Position numbers and translations under genes: made by a program. Source: Flavobacteriaceae bacterium (GTDB lineage: Bacteria; Bacteroidota; Bacteroidia; Flavobacteriales; Flavobacteriaceae). Taken from it: a DNA stretch of 63,946 bases. The notes beneath the pieces are model-generated. The model was not told the DNA's origin, ran no database searches, and saw only the letters and a program-made list of their open reading frames with translations. The DNA lies in contig NVRM01000001.1 of the NCBI GenBank assembly GCA_002400885.1, forward strand, positions 1-63,946, written 5' to 3'. This document shows, piece after piece, positions 25,940 through 33,966 of the stretch (positions are counted from its first letter, which is position 1; every line of letters begins with the position of its first letter).

Positions 25940-26573
25940 AAATCCAGAAAACATATCAGCTTGGACACGATTTATCAAATCGATGACTAAGGTACATGAC
26001 ATTGCTACAGAAGAAGACATCATGACCGATCATGATTATGATGGAATTAAAGAATTAGACAACGTATTACCACCTTGGTGGTTGTACGGGTTCTATATCA
26101 CGATTGTCATTAGTATGGGGTATTATTTTTTCGCCTTACGTGGAGATTACAATCAATACGATGAGTTAAGAGCGGATGTAGCACAGGCTAAAGTGGAATT
26201 AGATGCTTATAAAGTAGCAAATCCAGACTTGTTTAGTGTGACCAATTTAGAGGTGTATACTGATGCTGAAAATTTAGCAAAAGGAAAGGAGCTTTTTGCT
26301 GCTAAAACATGTACAGCTTGTCACTTAGTAGATTTAGGAGGAGGTATTGGACCCAATCTTACTGATAATAAGTGGATACTTGGTGGTGGAATGGATGATA
26401 TTTTTAATACCATTTCTAAAGGAGGTCGCCCTGGTAAAGGAATGATTGCTTGGGAAAGTTCTCTTAGTAAACAAGAGCGCCAACAATTATCAAGTTATAT
26501 AATTTCTATGATTGGTACTTCTCCAGCAGTACCAAAAGCACCTCAAGGAGATATTACTTGGGACGGAAAATAA
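25932..26573 (+). CDS. ccoP: cbb3 oxidase c-type cytochrome subunit CcoP (single haem)
   Basis: The 213-residue protein starts with the CcoP N-terminal part (DHDYDGIKELDNVLPPWWLYGFY) and one membrane helix. Then comes a cytochrome c domain with one haem site, C127-x2-C130-H131 (CTACHLV), and a distal GMIAWE ligand region. Proteobacterial CcoP has two haem c sites; this one has a single site, as in other Bacteroidetes. It delivers electrons to CcoNO. A terminator follows. Confidence 0.93.
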   Translation: MSKNPENISAWTRFIKSMTKVHDIATEEDIMTDHDYDGIKELDNVLPPWWLYGFYITIVISMGYYFFALRGDYNQYDELRADVAQAKVELDAYKVANPDLFSVTNLEVYTDAENLAKGKELFAAKTCTACHLVDLGGGIGPNLTDNKWILGGGMDDIFNTISKGGRPGKGMIAWESSLSKQERQQLSSYIISMIGTSPAVPKAPQGDITWDGK

Positions 26574-26582
26574 AATAAATTT

Positions 26583-26614
26583 AAAAACAGTATCTTATGG
26601 ATACTGTTTTTGTT
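26583..26614 (+). terminator. Terminator after ccoP
   Basis: A stem AAACAGTATC/GATACTGTTT with a TTATG loop is followed by a T-rich run. Confidence 0.8.
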
Positions 26615-26728
26615 TTTAAATAGCTATTGGCTATGTGTTTTGGTCACTTTTGTAACAAGCTATTTCGAGAAGATGCTTAAATTTACAAAGTGAAAAGGAC
26701 AGATAGCCTTTTTCAATATAATAAACTT

Positions 26729-28144
26729 ATGGGAGTACAAGGCAAAGAAACATTCAGAGATTCTATTGGAACCATTAATGATGATGGTAAACGTAATTTT
26801 ATTTATCCTAAAAAGCCAAAAGGTCGCTTGTATAAGTACCGTGGTTATGTAAGTTACCTGTTAATTGCATTTTTATTTTCGGCCCCTTTTATTAAAATCA
26901 ATGGCAATCAGTTTTTGTTGTTTAATTTAATGGATCGAAAATTTAATATTTTTGGTTTTCCTTTTTGGCCGCAAGATTTTTATCTATTAGTCATTTCAAT
27001 GCTTACGAGTATCGTATTTATCATTCTTTTTACGGTAGTTTTTGGGAGGATATTTTGTGGTTGGATTTGTCCACAGACCATTTTTTTAGAAATGATTTTC
27101 AGAAAAGTTGAATATTTTATAGAAGGAGATCGCTCAAAGCAAATGCGCTTGGATAGAATGCCTTGGAATAAGGAGAAAATATTTAAAAAGGGAATCAAAT
27201 GGATCGTCTTCTTTTTATTGTCCCTATTAATTGCCAATGTATTTCTTGCCTATTTTATAGGTGGTGATACTCTAATAGCCCATATAACGGATGGGCCGTT
27301 TGCACATGTTGGAACATTTGTTAAGTTATTAGCCTTTACCAGTGTCTTTTATTTTGTCTTTGCTTGGTTTCGGGAACAAGCTTGTATTATTGTCTGTCCT
27401 TACGGACGTTTACAAGGGGTGTTATTGGATGATAAATCCATAAATGTTGCCTATGACTTTGTAAGAGGAGAAGGGGAGAACGGACGTAAAAAAATCAGAA
27501 ATAACGAAGATAGAGATGATTTAGGTCATGGAGACTGTATTGATTGTAAGCAATGTGTACAGGTTTGTCCTACAGGGATAGACATTCGAAACGGAATCCA
27601 AATGGAATGTGTGAATTGTACTGCTTGTATCGATGCTTGTGATGAAATTATGGAGCAGGTAGGTTTTGAAAAAGGATTGGTACGCTATGCCTCGGAAGAA
27701 GAAATTGTAAAGAAAGAAAAATTCAAATTCAATGTTCGTCTGATTGTTTATTCTGGAATTTTGACCGTATTGATGGGAGTATTAGTGACCATGTTATTTA
27801 TCAGAACTGATGTAGAGGCAAAAATTCACCATTTACCTGGGCAAACTTTTCAATCCACAGCAACGACTATAAAAAATGTATACACTTTTAAATTGATCAA
27901 TAAAACAACCCATGAGATTGATAAAATAGACATTCGATTAGAAACTCATAAAGGGGAAGTAATCCTAGTTGGTGGACATTATACGGTGCCTAAACAAGGC
28001 TTGATAGAAGGAACCTTGTTTATAGAAATCAACCGTACCGATTTAAGTTCCTCTAAAGAAAAAATCACATTGGGGATATATTCCAACAATGTTTTGATAG
28101 AAACAAGTACTACTAATTTTATGGGGCCTGTATTGATGAATTAA
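26729..28144 (+). CDS. ccoG: Cytochrome c oxidase accessory protein CcoG (FixG/RdxA)
   Basis: The 471-residue membrane protein is thought to reduce Cu(II) for cbb3 assembly. FRDSIGTINDDGKRNFIYPKKPKG is the typical N-terminus. The membrane part has the paired CGWICPQT and CIIVCPYG sites. The soluble part has two 4Fe-4S cluster motifs, CIDCKQCVQVCP and CVNCTACIDACD, and an Ig-like C-terminal domain ends the protein. A GTG start at 26690 would add 13 residues. The ATG at 26729 gives the usual family N-terminus, but either is possible. Confidence 0.93.
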   Translation: MGVQGKETFRDSIGTINDDGKRNFIYPKKPKGRLYKYRGYVSYLLIAFLFSAPFIKINGNQFLLFNLMDRKFNIFGFPFWPQDFYLLVISMLTSIVFIILFTVVFGRIFCGWICPQTIFLEMIFRKVEYFIEGDRSKQMRLDRMPWNKEKIFKKGIKWIVFFLLSLLIANVFLAYFIGGDTLIAHITDGPFAHVGTFVKLLAFTSVFYFVFAWFREQACIIVCPYGRLQGVLLDDKSINVAYDFVRGEGENGRKKIRNNEDRDDLGHGDCIDCKQCVQVCPTGIDIRNGIQMECVNCTACIDACDEIMEQVGFEKGLVRYASEEEIVKKEKFKFNVRLIVYSGILTVLMGVLVTMLFIRTDVEAKIHHLPGQTFQSTATTIKNVYTFKLINKTTHEIDKIDIRLETHKGEVILVGGHYTVPKQGLIEGTLFIEINRTDLSSSKEKITLGIYSNNVLIETSTTNFMGPVLMN

Positions 28145-28177
28145 CAGTTGTAATGATCTCAAATATGTTAAATAGAA

Positions 28178-28185
28178 TACATTTG
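28178..28185 (+). promoter_or_regulatory. -7 element TACATTTG before ccoH
   Basis: Matches TAnnTTTG, 20 bases before the ATG at 28206. It suggests that ccoH, the safE-like gene and the two ppk2 genes can be transcribed apart from ccoG. Confidence 0.55.
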
Positions 28186-28205
28186 TACTACTAAATATTA
28201 AGTTA

Positions 28206-28658
28206 ATGAAAGCAAAAATAATATGGCCGTTAGGCATCGTTGTCGCCTTGGCGTCGTTTATGATTTTTATTCTGTCGTTTTTGTATAAAGCTACCTTTGT
28301 AGCTAAATATGATCACCATTTAGTCTCGGAAGAATACTATAAAGACGAGTTAAAATACCAAGGTGAAATAAATAAACTAGAAAATGCTGCCGCTTTGGAA
28401 ATGGGCATCACTTTAACACGCTCTAGCGAGGGGGTTTTAGTTCATTTTCCTGAAAACATGAATGGGGAAAAAATTAAAGGAACCGTTTATTTTATCCGCT
28501 TAGCGGATGAGAATTTTGATTTTCAAAAAACCATTGCTTTGAAAAATACCACCTTGTTAATTCAAGATGAAAAATTGCTAGATGGAAGATGGAATGTGAA
28601 AATCGACTGGTCTTACGAAGGGACCTTGTATTTGTTTAAGGATAAATTCAATTACTAG
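28206..28658 (+). CDS. ccoH: FixH/CcoH family protein
   Basis: The 150-residue protein has one N-terminal membrane helix (WPLGIVVALASFMIFILSFLY). The FixH pattern follows: HLVSEEYYKDELKYQGEINK, then a beta-rich periplasmic domain ending WNVKIDWSYEGTLYLFKDKF. FixH/CcoH assists cbb3 oxidase assembly. Its stop directly abuts the ATG of the next gene. Confidence 0.9.
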   Translation: MKAKIIWPLGIVVALASFMIFILSFLYKATFVAKYDHHLVSEEYYKDELKYQGEINKLENAAALEMGITLTRSSEGVLVHFPENMNGEKIKGTVYFIRLADENFDFQKTIALKNTTLLIQDEKLLDGRWNVKIDWSYEGTLYLFKDKFNY

Positions 28659-29372
28659 ATGCTCTGGACCGCCTTTATATTAGGATTAGCTGGAAGCATG
28701 CATTGTGTAGGAATGTGTGGGCCTATTGTGTTTGTATTGCCCGTAGATCGGAAAAGCAAACCTAAAATGATCTGGCAATTATTTTTATATCAATTTGGAC
28801 GTGTTTTAAGTTATACAATAATAGGGGTATTCTTTGGATTCATAGGTAAAGGGTTGTATTTGGCTGGTTTTCAGCAGCGTATATCTGTTCTTATGGGTGT
28901 TCTAATGATTGTGATTGTTTTAATTCCTGTGCGTATTTTAAATAATTACAATTTTTCAAAACCTATTTATGGTGGCATCCAAATGGTCAAGAAAAAAATG
29001 GGGTTTTACTTGCAAAAAAAATCGAGTAAGGCACTATTTAGCCTAGGTGTTTTTAATGGATTCCTTCCTTGCGGTTTGGTGTATATGGCATTATTAGGCG
29101 CCATAGGCAGCGGGACTGTCATTTTAGGCGGAATTTACATGCTATTATTTGGTTTGGGTACAATTCCTTTGATGGTTGCCGTCTTTTTTGCTGGAAATTT
29201 CGTAAGTTTAACGATACGAAAAAAAATACAGCGAGCAATTCCTGTTTTTGTCGTAATAATTGGACTGTTATTTATTTTGCGAGGCTTAGGCCTAGGAATT
29301 CCTTATATTTCTCCCTCCGATGCTAATTTGCAAATATCTAATACAGCCAAAGATTGTGTAACAGTAGATTAA
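28659..29372 (+). CDS. SafE/DsbD-like six-helix membrane protein
   Basis: The 237-residue protein has about six membrane helices and two symmetric motifs: AGSMHCVGMCGPIVF at residues 7-21 and FNGFLPCGLVYMALLGAIGSG in the middle. These cysteines are typical of the UreH/DsbD_2 (TauE/SafE) group related to CcdA. Members next to ccoH occur in many Bacteroidetes cbb3 clusters and are thought to help copper delivery or disulfide transfer. It is adjacent to ccoH without a gap. The exact role is inferred from context. Confidence 0.85.
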   Translation: MLWTAFILGLAGSMHCVGMCGPIVFVLPVDRKSKPKMIWQLFLYQFGRVLSYTIIGVFFGFIGKGLYLAGFQQRISVLMGVLMIVIVLIPVRILNNYNFSKPIYGGIQMVKKKMGFYLQKKSSKALFSLGVFNGFLPCGLVYMALLGAIGSGTVILGGIYMLLFGLGTIPLMVAVFFAGNFVSLTIRKKIQRAIPVFVVIIGLLFILRGLGLGIPYISPSDANLQISNTAKDCVTVD

Positions 29373-29380
29373 CAAACTGA

Positions 29381-30244
29381 ATGGATAAAAAGCCAGCCGC
29401 AAAACTAACCCTCGAAGATTTTTCTAAGATTTCTACGAATGAGGAGTTGATGCACTTAATTGAATCGAAAAATATTAATATAGACAAAGTTAAAAAGAAC
29501 CTGTATTACGAGTCTGAATTGAAGAAACTTCAAATAGAACTCGTGAAACTACAACAATGGGTTGCCAAACATAAAAAACGAGTAGTTGTTATTTTTGAAG
29601 GGAGAGATGCCGCAGGAAAAGGGGGGAATATCCGTCGTTTTATGGAGCATCTAAATCCGAGATCCGTACGCCACGTAGCCTTAGCGATTCCTACAGAAGT
29701 AGAAAAAGGACAGTGGTACTTTACACGTTATATAAAAAACTTGCCAAATCCGGGAGAGATCTCATTTTTTGACCGTAGCTGGTATAATAGAGCTGTTGTA
29801 GAGCCAGTGATGGGGTTTTGTAGCACCCAACAATACAATGAGTTTATGCAGCAAGTACCGGAGTTTGAACACATGTTGTACGAAGACGGTATTGTGATCA
29901 TCAAGTTCTGGTTTTCTATTTCTAAAAAAGAGCAAATGGATAGATTTGATGCCCGTCTAAAAAACCCATTAAAAAGATGGAAGTTTAGTCCGGTAGATAA
30001 AAAAGGACAGGAACTGTGGGATGACTACAGTTTGTATAAAAACCAAATGTTCGGAAAAACACATACTAGTTACAGTCCGTGGATGATTGTGCAAGGAAAT
30101 GATAAAAAGGCTGCACGCTTGGAATGTATCCGACATGTATTGTCTTGTTTTGATTATGAAGGGAAAAATGAAGCAGCGACTTCTATCATTCCCGATCCAA
30201 ATTATATTATGCGATATTTTCGTTCATCAAACGACATGGACTAA
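29381..30244 (+). CDS. ppk2: Polyphosphate kinase 2, first copy
   Basis: The 287-residue protein belongs to the PPK2 family, which transfers phosphate between polyphosphate and nucleotides. Walker A is FEGRDAAGKGGNIRRF (near residue 73), and the Walker B/lid region is FFDRSWYNRAVVEPVMGFC. The single catalytic domain and length fit class I/II PPK2. It overlaps the second copy by 1 base (TAATG), so the two are translationally coupled. It lies 8 bases after the safE-like gene. Confidence 0.9.
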   Translation: MDKKPAAKLTLEDFSKISTNEELMHLIESKNINIDKVKKNLYYESELKKLQIELVKLQQWVAKHKKRVVVIFEGRDAAGKGGNIRRFMEHLNPRSVRHVALAIPTEVEKGQWYFTRYIKNLPNPGEISFFDRSWYNRAVVEPVMGFCSTQQYNEFMQQVPEFEHMLYEDGIVIIKFWFSISKKEQMDRFDARLKNPLKRWKFSPVDKKGQELWDDYSLYKNQMFGKTHTSYSPWMIVQGNDKKAARLECIRHVLSCFDYEGKNEAATSIIPDPNYIMRYFRSSNDMD

Positions 30245-31035
30245 TGAAGAAAGAATTTAAAATTACCCAAGCAGACGTAGATAAACTGAATACTAATAAA
30301 GGCTTAAAGGCCTTATTTATGAAGGATCCTTTTAATATAGAAAAAGCGGTCCGATTTGTAGATTACGAAAAGAAATTAAAAAAACTCCAAGTAGAGTTAA
30401 TTCGATTGCAACAATGGGCCATCGATGAAAACGAGCGAATCATCATTATTTTTGAAGGAAGAGATGCCGCAGGAAAAGGAGGGGCCATTAGAAGGATTAC
30501 GGAACGTATGAACCAACGTCATTTTAGAATTGTAGCCCTGTCAAAACCTACAGAGGAAGAAAAGACACAATGGTATTTTCAACGTTATGTGAGACAATTT
30601 CCCAAAGCCGGTGAGATCGTCTTTTTTGACCGTAGTTGGTATAATAGAGCGGTAGTAGAGCCTGTAAATGGATTTTGTACCCAAGAGGAATATGAAATTT
30701 TTATGAATCAAGTAAACGATTTTGAACGTATGATTACGGAGTCGGGAACCCGGTTAGTGAAAATTTACATGTCTATTTCTAAAAGAGAACAAGAAAAACG
30801 CTTTGAAGACATTCGTACCAATCCATTAAAGCAATGGAAAATGACTGCGGTAGATAAAAAAGCACAGGAATTATGGGATCAATACACCCATTATAGACGT
30901 ATAATGTATGAAGCAGGAGTTGGAAATTCTGTCCAATGGAAAACTATAAAAGCCAATCGTAAAACATCGGCACGGTCGGAAGTTATTGAGCATATTTTAG
31001 CAAGTATACCCTACGATAAAAATAAAGAAATTTAA
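30244..31035 (+). CDS. ppk2: Polyphosphate kinase 2, second copy
   Basis: The 263-residue protein is a diverged paralogue of the preceding one. FEGRDAAGKGGAIRRI and FFDRSWYNRAVVEPVNGFC are conserved, but the N-terminus and the substrate-lid segment differ (RITERMNQRHFRIVALSKPTEEEKTQ). Two adjacent PPK2 enzymes may form a mixed complex or differ in nucleotide (ADP or AMP) or in direction of transfer. The stop is followed by a strong terminator. Confidence 0.9.
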   Translation: MKKEFKITQADVDKLNTNKGLKALFMKDPFNIEKAVRFVDYEKKLKKLQVELIRLQQWAIDENERIIIIFEGRDAAGKGGAIRRITERMNQRHFRIVALSKPTEEEKTQWYFQRYVRQFPKAGEIVFFDRSWYNRAVVEPVNGFCTQEEYEIFMNQVNDFERMITESGTRLVKIYMSISKREQEKRFEDIRTNPLKQWKMTAVDKKAQELWDQYTHYRRIMYEAGVGNSVQWKTIKANRKTSARSEVIEHILASIPYDKNKEI

Positions 31036-31036
31036 T

Positions 31037-31076
31037 AAAAAAGGCTGTTTTCATAAATTGAAAACAGCCTTTTTTG
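31037..31076. terminator. Terminator after the second ppk2, shared with the convergent gene
   Basis: AAAAGGCTGTTTTC pairs with GAAAACAGCCTTTT around a 7-base loop and has a T-run on each strand. Confidence 0.9.
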
Positions 31077-31083
31077 ATTATTA

Positions 31084-31413
31084 TTATTGCTGTTGAGCTT
31101 GTTCCATGGCTTGTTGAAACTGTTCTATCATTTCTGACCAACCAGTTGTAGCAATTGAATAAACAATATTAAGAACAATTAACGCACCAATCACCATTCC
31201 TATGATGGAAGTGATTTTTCCCGTATTTGCATTTCCTTCTCCTTCATATTCATCCGGGTTTTGTTCTAATAAAGCGTATGCTTTTTTCGAATTACTCCAA
31301 CCTATAAGTCCAAAGATAAATCCAGGTAAACCCAGACAACAACAGGCAGTTACAATTGAAATAATCCCAAAGACTAGCGAGCTTTGTGCATGTGGTAATT
31401 TTTGTTTTTCCAT
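31084..31413 (-). CDS. CCC-motif membrane protein
   Basis: The 109-residue protein has two membrane helices. The first contains ACCCLGLPGFIFGLIGW, the triple-cysteine stretch that names this small Bacteroidetes family, and the second is IIGMVIGALIVLNIVYSI. A Gln-rich C-terminus ends the protein. It is related to the DUF4190 group. Function is unknown. It follows the DUF2752 gene by 14 bases, a pairing seen in many Flavobacteria. Confidence 0.8.
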   Translation of the reverse strand: MEKQKLPHAQSSLVFGIISIVTACCCLGLPGFIFGLIGWSNSKKAYALLEQNPDEYEGEGNANTGKITSIIGMVIGALIVLNIVYSIATTGWSEMIEQFQQAMEQAQQQ

Positions 31414-31427
31414 ATTCTATGTTAATT

Positions 31428-31727
31428 TTAGTTGATAAATTTTAATCCGTAATTAATGAGGATGATACTTATGTTTACAATAAATAAATACAGTAATATT
31501 TTAGCACCATATTTAAAAGAGAATCGCAGATGCAATCCCAAATACAGAAGCATTATAATTAATGTATAAATAGCAGGGTACATATAAAAAGCGTCTAAAA
31601 ATTCTCCTTTTAACAAGTGAACAATAGAACGCTGCATACCACAGCCCATACAATCCATCCCTCCTAAATATTTTTTATAGGAACACGAAAGCATATTTTC
31701 TTCTAAAAATTGTATAATTTCTTTCAA
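31428..31727 (-). CDS. DUF2752 membrane protein
   Basis: The 99-residue protein has the DUF2752 motif GGMDCMGCGMQRSIVHLLKGEFLDAFYM followed by two or three membrane helices. The family is small and its role is not known. It is the first gene of the pair with the CCC-motif protein. An unusual repeat-rich leader lies between its promoter and start. Confidence 0.85.
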   Translation of the reverse strand: MKEIIQFLEENMLSCSYKKYLGGMDCMGCGMQRSIVHLLKGEFLDAFYMYPAIYTLIIMLLYLGLHLRFSFKYGAKILLYLFIVNISIILINYGLKFIN

Positions 31728-31748
31728 TCTAGCTGTTAGTTTTGGGGG

Positions 31749-31787
31749 TCTATTCTCTCTTATCTATTCTCTATCTCTCTTATCTCA
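31749..31787 (-). repeat. Purine-rich direct repeat in the DUF2752 leader
   Basis: On the minus strand AGATAAGAGAGA is repeated twice, with AGAGAATAG after each copy or nearly so. It forms part of the 5' leader between the -7 element (31791-31798) and the start codon at 31727. Confidence 0.6.
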
Positions 31788-31790
31788 AAC

Positions 31791-31798
31791 CAAATATA
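31791..31798 (-). promoter_or_regulatory. -7 element TATATTTG before the DUF2752 gene
   Basis: Minus-strand TATATTTG matches TAnnTTTG, which makes the leader about 60 bases long. Confidence 0.55.
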
Positions 31799-31804
31799 GA
31801 TAAA

Positions 31805-32437
31805 TTAAATCAATTTAGAAATAGTTAAAAACAAGAAATGCAATTCTCCTGCGATACGCCTATTTGTTTCCATATATTTTTCTTCCTGTAAGTCGGTATC
31901 ATCATGAGATTTTGGATCTATAAAAGGGAGGTGAAAACGATGTGTAGCTTCTGTAATAAATGGACAGTTCTCATCGGCATTGTTACAGGTGGTGATGGCA
32001 ATAAATGGACTGCTATTGGATTCATCATCATATAATTTTGAAAAAGCCAGTAGCGTTTCTTTATGGTGATCGTTTGAGATAATATATTTGGGGTTTGCAT
32101 GAGAAAACTCCATCAAGTGAAAATTAAAACCAACGTTTTGTAAAGTTTTTACGGTGTTTCTGAAAAATGCGGTGACCGCAGTTCCTCCAGAAAAATTTTG
32201 AATGTTCTCAAGCTTAAAATAATGTGTGGCATAATGTGCCCATACTTGACATAATTGACTGCGACGAGAATTATGGGTGCAAATAAAATTAAAATTCACC
32301 GGTTGGTCCTTTTTTAAAGCATCAACAGCAGTTTTTGCGATTGTGCTAAGCAATATTTTTCTTTCAGGTGTTAATTTTTCCTCATTTAGGGCTGATTTGA
32401 AAAAATTCTCAGTGGTTTTAACGATTGATGTCTGCAT
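31805..32437 (-). CDS. Low-molecular-weight tyrosine phosphatase/arsenate reductase-like protein
   Basis: The 210-residue protein carries the P-loop CTHNSRRSQ (C-x5-R) of the low-molecular-weight phosphatase and thioredoxin-coupled arsenate reductase fold, near residue 49. CNNADENCPF later in the chain (about residue 160) holds further cysteines, as in arsenate reductases of the ArsC/Wzb type. It is longer than the usual 140 residues, with a helical N-terminal extension. No ars genes are near, so the substrate is open. Confidence 0.8.
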   Translation of the reverse strand: MQTSIVKTTENFFKSALNEEKLTPERKILLSTIAKTAVDALKKDQPVNFNFICTHNSRRSQLCQVWAHYATHYFKLENIQNFSGGTAVTAFFRNTVKTLQNVGFNFHLMEFSHANPKYIISNDHHKETLLAFSKLYDDESNSSPFIAITTCNNADENCPFITEATHRFHLPFIDPKSHDDTDLQEEKYMETNRRIAGELHFLFLTISKLI

Positions 32438-32463
32438 TCTCTTTGTTTTTTGTACAATAATAA

Positions 32464-32471
32464 TACATTTG
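32464..32471 (+). promoter_or_regulatory. -7 element TACATTTG before the Smr gene
   Basis: Matches TAnnTTTG, 43 bases before the ATG at 32515. Confidence 0.5.
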
Positions 32472-32514
32472 CAAAAGATTGAACTTGTTTTAAGAATTAA
32501 TTAATAGTTAACAA

Positions 32515-33075
32515 ATGAATTTCAAAAAAGGAGACTTGGTATCTGTATTGGATGATGTGATAAGTGGTGAAGTAGTGGCGGTTCAAAAAGAAACAGTCAC
32601 CATAGAAACTACGGATGGTTTTATGATGAAATTTACTCAAAAAGAGTTGGTGAAAAAAAACATGGACCAACATGAGATTTCTAAAAAAGCACGGATCAAT
32701 AATTATTCCTTGCTAAGAGAAAACGTAGAGTTTGTAAAAGGGAAACCTAAGACCAAAGAGAAACGTGATAGTAAAAAAGACAAGCAACCTCCTATGGAAG
32801 TGGATTTACATATTCATCAGTTGACAAATTCTCGTAGGGGCATGGGTAATTATGACATGCTTAATTTGCAAATAGAAACTGCAAAGCGCCAATTAGAGTT
32901 TGCCATTCGAAACCGAATCCCAAGAGTGGTATTCGTTCATGGAGTAGGAGAAGGTGTATTAAAAACAGAGTTGGATTATTTATTTGGACGCTATCCCGTA
33001 GAAGTATATGCCGCCTCTTTCCAAAAATATGGATTGGGTGCTACCGAAGTTGTGATTCTACAGAATCCTACGTAA
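32515..33075 (+). CDS. Smr domain protein (DUF2027-like plus Smr)
   Basis: The 186-residue protein has an N-terminal SH3-like segment (MNFKKGDLVSVLDDVISGEVVAVQ), a lysine-rich linker and a C-terminal Smr domain from about residue 93 (VDLHIHQLTN, FVHGVGEGVLKTELDYLFGRY). Smr domains are nicking endonuclease or RNA-binding modules like that of MutS2. The HGVGEGVL motif is intact. It is probably a stand-alone nuclease of unknown target. A broken partial copy of its central part lies just downstream. Confidence 0.88.
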   Translation: MNFKKGDLVSVLDDVISGEVVAVQKETVTIETTDGFMMKFTQKELVKKNMDQHEISKKARINNYSLLRENVEFVKGKPKTKEKRDSKKDKQPPMEVDLHIHQLTNSRRGMGNYDMLNLQIETAKRQLEFAIRNRIPRVVFVHGVGEGVLKTELDYLFGRYPVEVYAASFQKYGLGATEVVILQNPT

Positions 33076-33356
33076 TATTCTTTCGGTTAAAAATAGGGCT
33101 TAGCAGTTGTTATAAACTAGTTGAGGCATGGGGGATTATGACATGCTTAATTTGTAAATAGAAACCGAATTCCAAGAGTGGTATTCGTTCATGGAGTGGG
33201 AGAAGGTGTCTTAAAAAAGTAGTAGACAATAAATCAATCTCAGAGTATATGAAAACAACTGAGCTAGACAAGGCTAAAAAAGCCTTTAAAAAGGAACAAA
33301 AAGACATCGAACAAAACGTATTCTAGAATAGGATTTTGTCAGGTTGGGTTTAATGA
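33076..33356. other. Gap holding an Smr gene relic and a tiny reading frame
   Basis: The stretch contains the decayed Smr copy described next and a 25-codon frame at 33249-33326 (MKTTELDKAKKAFKKEQ and so on). I do not accept the latter as a gene because nothing else supports it. Confidence 0.6.
33124..33218 (+). pseudogene. Partial, decayed duplicate of the Smr gene
   Basis: It matches 32836-32967 of the Smr gene almost base for base, but 34 bases have been lost between two GAAAC repeats (parent 32875-32879 and 32909-32913). The copy therefore reads AATAGAAACCGAATT at the junction and the frame shifts. A CAA to TAA change also gives a stop. The copied part covers part of the Smr domain with the HGVGEGVL motif. 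There is no start codon of its own. Confidence 0.85.
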
Positions 33357-33845
33357 TTACAACTTACGTTGGATAGTCCCAAAGTCAAAAGACTCGAAGC
33401 CTAATTTTTCGCTGCCATTGTTTAGAATCAAATCGGTCAATACAATGGTATGGCTATAGCCAGTCACGGTGTTATCAACATCTGTGATAGGTGTTGTGTT
33501 TATAATAATATTCCCATTGGTTGCCGTATAGTTTTGTAAGACTTTAGGCGTGGTAGGAGGGATGTCATTACAAAAATAGGAAGTTCCAACTTTAGTGTCA
33601 AATATTAAATAAGTAACCGTGGTGCTACTTCCCAAAGAAATAGTGATAGCTTTTTCTTCTGTAGGCAAAAGATCCTCGGACAATGATAGTGCTATTACTT
33701 CTGTTTTAGCATTGTTTAAACGGTATAATAAGAGGTCCCCACATTCGGATATGCTGGCTTCAAATTCCATAGAAGGGATTTCAAAATTACCGTCATTACA
33801 CGAAAATAACACCATAACACTTAATAATAAAAGGACTTTTCTCAT
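33357..33845 (-). CDS. Lipoprotein of unknown function
   Basis: The 162-residue protein has a lipoprotein signal ending VMVLFSC and a beta-rich body without a family motif I can name. It seems to be one of the many small surface or periplasmic lipoproteins of Flavobacteria. Its promoter region is shared with the cysteine desulfurase, in divergent orientation. Confidence 0.6.
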   Translation of the reverse strand: MRKVLLLLSVMVLFSCNDGNFEIPSMEFEASISECGDLLLYRLNNAKTEVIALSLSEDLLPTEEKAITISLGSSTTVTYLIFDTKVGTSYFCNDIPPTTPKVLQNYTATNGNIIINTTPITDVDNTVTGYSHTIVLTDLILNNGSEKLGFESFDFGTIQRKL

Positions 33846-33935
33846 TTTTAATATTGTTTCTAGTTTTTACGAGCACAAATGTAATGTTTTTTACGATTGT
33901 GCTGTTTTAAAAAGCAAGGAATTCTATTTTTTAAC

Positions 33936-33943
33936 TACTTTTG
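33936..33943 (+). promoter_or_regulatory. -7 element TACTTTTG before the cysteine desulfurase
   Basis: Matches TAnnTTTG. The ATG at 33967 follows after 23 bases. Confidence 0.6.
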
Positions 33944-33966
33944 TGCTTTTAAAATCTAGACGAAAG

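Noticed and set aside
26690-26728. GTG start giving 13 more residues for CcoG
   Set aside because: The usual family N-terminus begins at or just before the ATG at 26729; not fully excluded.
33249-33326. 25-codon frame MKTTELDKAKKAFKKEQKD and onward
   Set aside because: Too short and without family match or promoter; kept only as a possible remnant.
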